Below are positions 61,973 through 64,000 of a stretch of 64,000 nucleotides of DNA, piece after piece; position 1 is the first letter of the stretch; each line of letters opens with the position of its first letter. This DNA is from an uncultured Bacteroidota bacterium. Lineage in GTDB: Bacteria; Bacteroidota; Bacteroidia; Flavobacteriales; Flavobacteriaceae. The stretch covers positions 124,001 through 188,000 of the forward strand of contig CACJQM010000002.1 in NCBI GenBank assembly GCA_902595555.1, in the 5' to 3' direction. The notes below the pieces were generated by a model. The model searched no databases and was not told the DNA's origin. It worked only from the letters and a program-made list of their open reading frames with translations. A program made the position numbers and the translations under genes.

Positions 61973-62158
61973 ATGTTTCTAACTAGTCTAGTTGCAATTG
62001 GCCCTTGGCAAATTTTACTTATAGTTGTGGTAGTGCTTTTTCTTTTTGGGGGGAAAAGAATATCTGAATTTATGGGTGGTTTTGGAAAAGGAATTAAAGA
62101 ATTTAAAAAAGAGTTGAAAGATGACAATGAAGCAGATGAAGAGTCCAACTCAAAATAA
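61973..62158 (+). CDS. tatA: Sec-independent translocase TatA
   Basis: A 61-residue protein with an N-terminal helix (GPWQILLIVVVVLFLFGG), the conserved FGGKRI hinge and an amphipathic helix (MGGFGKGIKEFKKELK), followed by an acidic tail. It forms the pore of the twin-arginine pathway that exports folded proteins. tatC is not in the window. It is a single plus-strand gene that ends two bases before a convergent gene. Confidence 0.95.
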   Translation: MFLTSLVAIGPWQILLIVVVVLFLFGGKRISEFMGGFGKGIKEFKKELKDDNEADEESNSK

Positions 62159-62160
62159 GC

Positions 62161-63123
62161 TTAATTCTTCTCAAATATCTTTAGTGACTTAATTATCGCC
62201 TCCAATTCTATAATGTTGTCTCTTTTTCTCTGGGATGGTGAAAAAACAAAACCTTCTAAATATAAAGTCCTATTATTTATACTGTCTTTTATTAAATAGT
62301 TTATAAATGGCCCCCCCATAAAATCGCCTTGAACTTCCCAGGTTCCTCTGGTCTCAAAAGATTCAAAACTTTTTATAAAAGTTTTTTTAAAAACCGGAAG
62401 ATATGCTTTTTCTGTGATCATATAGGTGTCTTCTATCCGGCCTGGGACAAAAGTTTTTGAAATTGAATCTCTTATTTTAATAACCTGTTCAAGTTCTATG
62501 CTGTTGACGGGATTAAGATTCGATATCAAGATGTTTGATGTCCCATACTTTGTAGGTTTTTGAAACCAAATTGCATTTTTGTCTTTTTTAAATATTTGAT
62601 ATGCAGAAGGCATTGTTAATTCAATGCCGAAGTCGTTTTTAAGACCCTTTTGAATAAGAGGTGATTGTAAAATCCTTCTTTGGTTTTCTATAATTTCTCC
62701 TTTTGCAAAAGCTTTAATCCCTTCGTCTTTAGACGATTTAATCTGATTTATTATTTCGGCTTCATTCAAGCCAGAGATTTCAAGAAAAACCTGTGGTCTA
62801 GCATATTTATTTTTTATAACACTATACCCCTGCTTATTTCTTTTGTTTATGTATATAATATTTCTACTTGTACGAGCAAAACCTGAAAAGGTTTCATAAT
62901 CTATGTGGCTTAAGGAAAATCTTTCCTCAACTTGTGGAAGCCCCAAGTATTCATCTGCATACACTTTTCTTATTTCGTCTCCAATTTTGGAGTTCCACTC
63001 TTTTGAATCAACTACTACTGATAATGAATGAATTCGTCCTGATGAAAGGGGTTTGTATTTTGATTGAGTATTATTACACGAAAGTGTAATTAAAACTAAA
63101 AATATTATTAATAGTCTTTTCAT
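62161..63123 (-). CDS. DUF4837 family lipoprotein
   Basis: A 320-residue lipoprotein (signal IFLVLITLSCNN, Cys about 16), recognised as DUF4837 from its length, its SLSVVVDSKEWNSKIGDEIRKVY-type start (in pieces) and its late GTWEVQGDFMGGPFINYLI. The family is Bacteroidota-specific and of unknown function, probably periplasmic. It lies five bases downstream of pgk. Confidence 0.85.
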   Translation of the reverse strand: MKRLLIIFLVLITLSCNNTQSKYKPLSSGRIHSLSVVVDSKEWNSKIGDEIRKVYADEYLGLPQVEERFSLSHIDYETFSGFARTSRNIIYINKRNKQGYSVIKNKYARPQVFLEISGLNEAEIINQIKSSKDEGIKAFAKGEIIENQRRILQSPLIQKGLKNDFGIELTMPSAYQIFKKDKNAIWFQKPTKYGTSNILISNLNPVNSIELEQVIKIRDSISKTFVPGRIEDTYMITEKAYLPVFKKTFIKSFESFETRGTWEVQGDFMGGPFINYLIKDSINNRTLYLEGFVFSPSQRKRDNIIELEAIIKSLKIFEKN

Positions 63124-63128
63124 AAATT

Positions 63129-64000
63129 TTATAGCAGGGCGTTTATTCCCGGAAGATCTTTACCCTCTAAGCTTTCTAGCATTGCTCCTCCTCCAGTTGA
63201 AACATAGCTCATTTTATTTTCAATTTTAAACTTTTTAACAGCCGCTACTGAATCGCCGCCGCCAACAAGAGAAAAAGCTCCTTGTTTTGTGCTTTTGGAT
63301 ATAAAATCTCCAAGCATTTTAGTTCCATTAGAAAAATTTGAAAACTCAAACACCCCCAACGGACCGTTCCATAATATTGTCTTTGAATCCATAATAACTT
63401 TTTTGAATAGATCAAGAGACTTTGGGCCTGCATCCATGCCTTGAAAATCATTACCAATCTTTGTTATGTCAAAAAGCTTTTGTTCAGATTCATTGTCAAA
63501 GTCTTTAGAGCAAACGACATCAATAGGCAGATGAATTTTAACATTATTTTTCTCTGCTTTTTCTATTATTTCTTTGGCCGTCTCTAACATAGAATCCTCG
63601 TGAATAGATAGCCCAATTTGCCCTCCCATTGCTTTGATAAATGTAAAGGACATTCCTCCTCCAACAATAATATGATCAGCTATTTTTATTATGTTTTTTA
63701 GAATAGGGATTTTACTTGAAATCTTTGCCCCGCCTAAAATTGCTAGTATTGGTTTTTCACCTGAATTTAAAACTTTTTTAATTGAGCTAACTTCTCGTTC
63801 TAAACATTTTCCAAAGAATTTGTCATTAAAGAAGGTTGATATTGTAGTGGTTGAAGCGTGTGGTCTGTGTGCAGTTCCAAAAGCATCATTTATATAGCAA
63901 TCGGCCAACAAGGAAAGCTTTTTTGCAAAATCTATGTCACCCTTTTTTTCTTCATGATGGAATCTGACATTCTCTAAAAGTAATACTTGGTTTGGCATAA
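63129..64000 (-). CDS. pgk: Phosphoglycerate kinase, N-terminal part cut by window edge
   Basis: At least 290 residues of Pgk; the first 100 or so lie beyond the window. Markers are LLENVRFH, CYINDAFGTAHRPHAS, LGGAKISSKI, the C-terminal-domain WNGPLGVFE and the nucleotide loop SLVGGGDSVAAV followed by STGGGAMLE. It transfers phosphate from 1,3-bisphosphoglycerate to ADP in glycolysis. The M near 63998 is an internal methionine, not the true start. Confidence 0.97.
   Translation of the reverse strand, partial: MPNQVLLLENVRFHHEEKKGDIDFAKKLSLLADCYINDAFGTAHRPHASTTTISTFFNDKFFGKCLEREVSSIKKVLNSGEKPILAILGGAKISSKIPILKNIIKIADHIIVGGGMSFTFIKAMGGQIGLSIHEDSMLETAKEIIEKAEKNNVKIHLPIDVVCSKDFDNESEQKLFDITKIGNDFQGMDAGPKSLDLFKKVIMDSKTILWNGPLGVFEFSNFSNGTKMLGDFISKSTKQGAFSLVGGGDSVAAVKKFKIENKMSYVSTGGGAMLESLEGKDLPGINALL

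Overview
The window is very AT-rich, gene-dense chromosomal DNA of a marine-type member of the Bacteroidota, most likely class Flavobacteriia (family Flavobacteriaceae or a streamlined uncultured relative). Supporting markers are a SprE/PorW-like gliding and type IX secretion lipoprotein next to a bactofilin and an atpBEFHAG cluster that lacks atpD and atpC; flavobacterial families recognised here as DUF4286, DUF4292, DUF4834, DUF4837, DUF4254 and DUF5687; a bacterial GH3 acyl-adenylase; and upstream elements matching the Bacteroidota promoter consensus TTG-N17-23-TAnnTTTG. Intergenic space is minimal and most convergent gene pairs touch or overlap. I saw no rRNA, tRNA, CRISPR array, insertion sequence or phage module.

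Layout. 1-7.1 kb: small membrane proteins, a Kazal-domain lipoprotein, an FMN reductase, an ABC ATPase with its DUF5687 permease, a CPBP protease and a secreted serine hydrolase. 7.2-12.8 kb: DUF4286, a cupredoxin lipoprotein, a quinone reductase with a DoxX-like protein, several very small membrane proteins, a hemolysin III family protein, a secreted endonuclease/exonuclease/phosphatase protein and a GH20-like lipoprotein. 12.8-18.4 kb: a Gfo/Idh/MocA oxidoreductase, tiny proteins, a thioesterase, a second serine hydrolase, a CNNM/CBS protein and a second Kazal lipoprotein. 18.5-24.1 kb: a CIA30 protein, a GH16 glycanase and a sulfatase, followed upstream by a run of tiny membrane proteins and two tandem paralogous lipoproteins. 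24.1-27.9 kb: mnmE, a GNAT-like protein and an outer-membrane barrel with a very basic tail. 28-35 kb: a plus-strand surface-glycan operon (DUF4834, YfhO, methyltransferase-like protein, two glycosyltransferases, flippase). 35-48 kb: a long minus-strand block sprE-bactofilin-AtpZ-atpBEFHAG-dut-DUF4292-envC-uvrA. 48-51.7 kb: ferredoxin, GT9 glycosyltransferase, DUF4254, a small membrane protein and purD. 51.8-59.5 kb: a compact polysaccharide export locus (NusG-like factor, Wza-like exporter, Wzz-like co-polymerase, WecA/MraY-like transferase) interleaved with two paralogous proteins that have a secreted beta-propeller, one membrane helix and a cytoplasmic winged-helix-like tail. 59.5-64 kb: GH3 acyl-adenylase, M23 peptidase, tatA, DUF4837 lipoprotein and a partial pgk.

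Functional themes. Cell-envelope and surface biology dominate: glycan synthesis and export, lipoproteins, type IX secretion and peptidoglycan remodelling. There is a small glycan-degradation set (GH16, sulfatase, GH20) without a SusC/SusD pair in the window. Energy metabolism is represented by the F-type ATP synthase, with a c subunit that looks proton-specific. The most interesting undescribed element is the pair of propeller-TM-winged-helix-like proteins bracketing the WecA-like gene. By inference they look like one-component sensors that report envelope or glycan state directly to the cytoplasm. Small membrane proteins of under 60 residues, several translationally coupled to neighbours, are unusually frequent.
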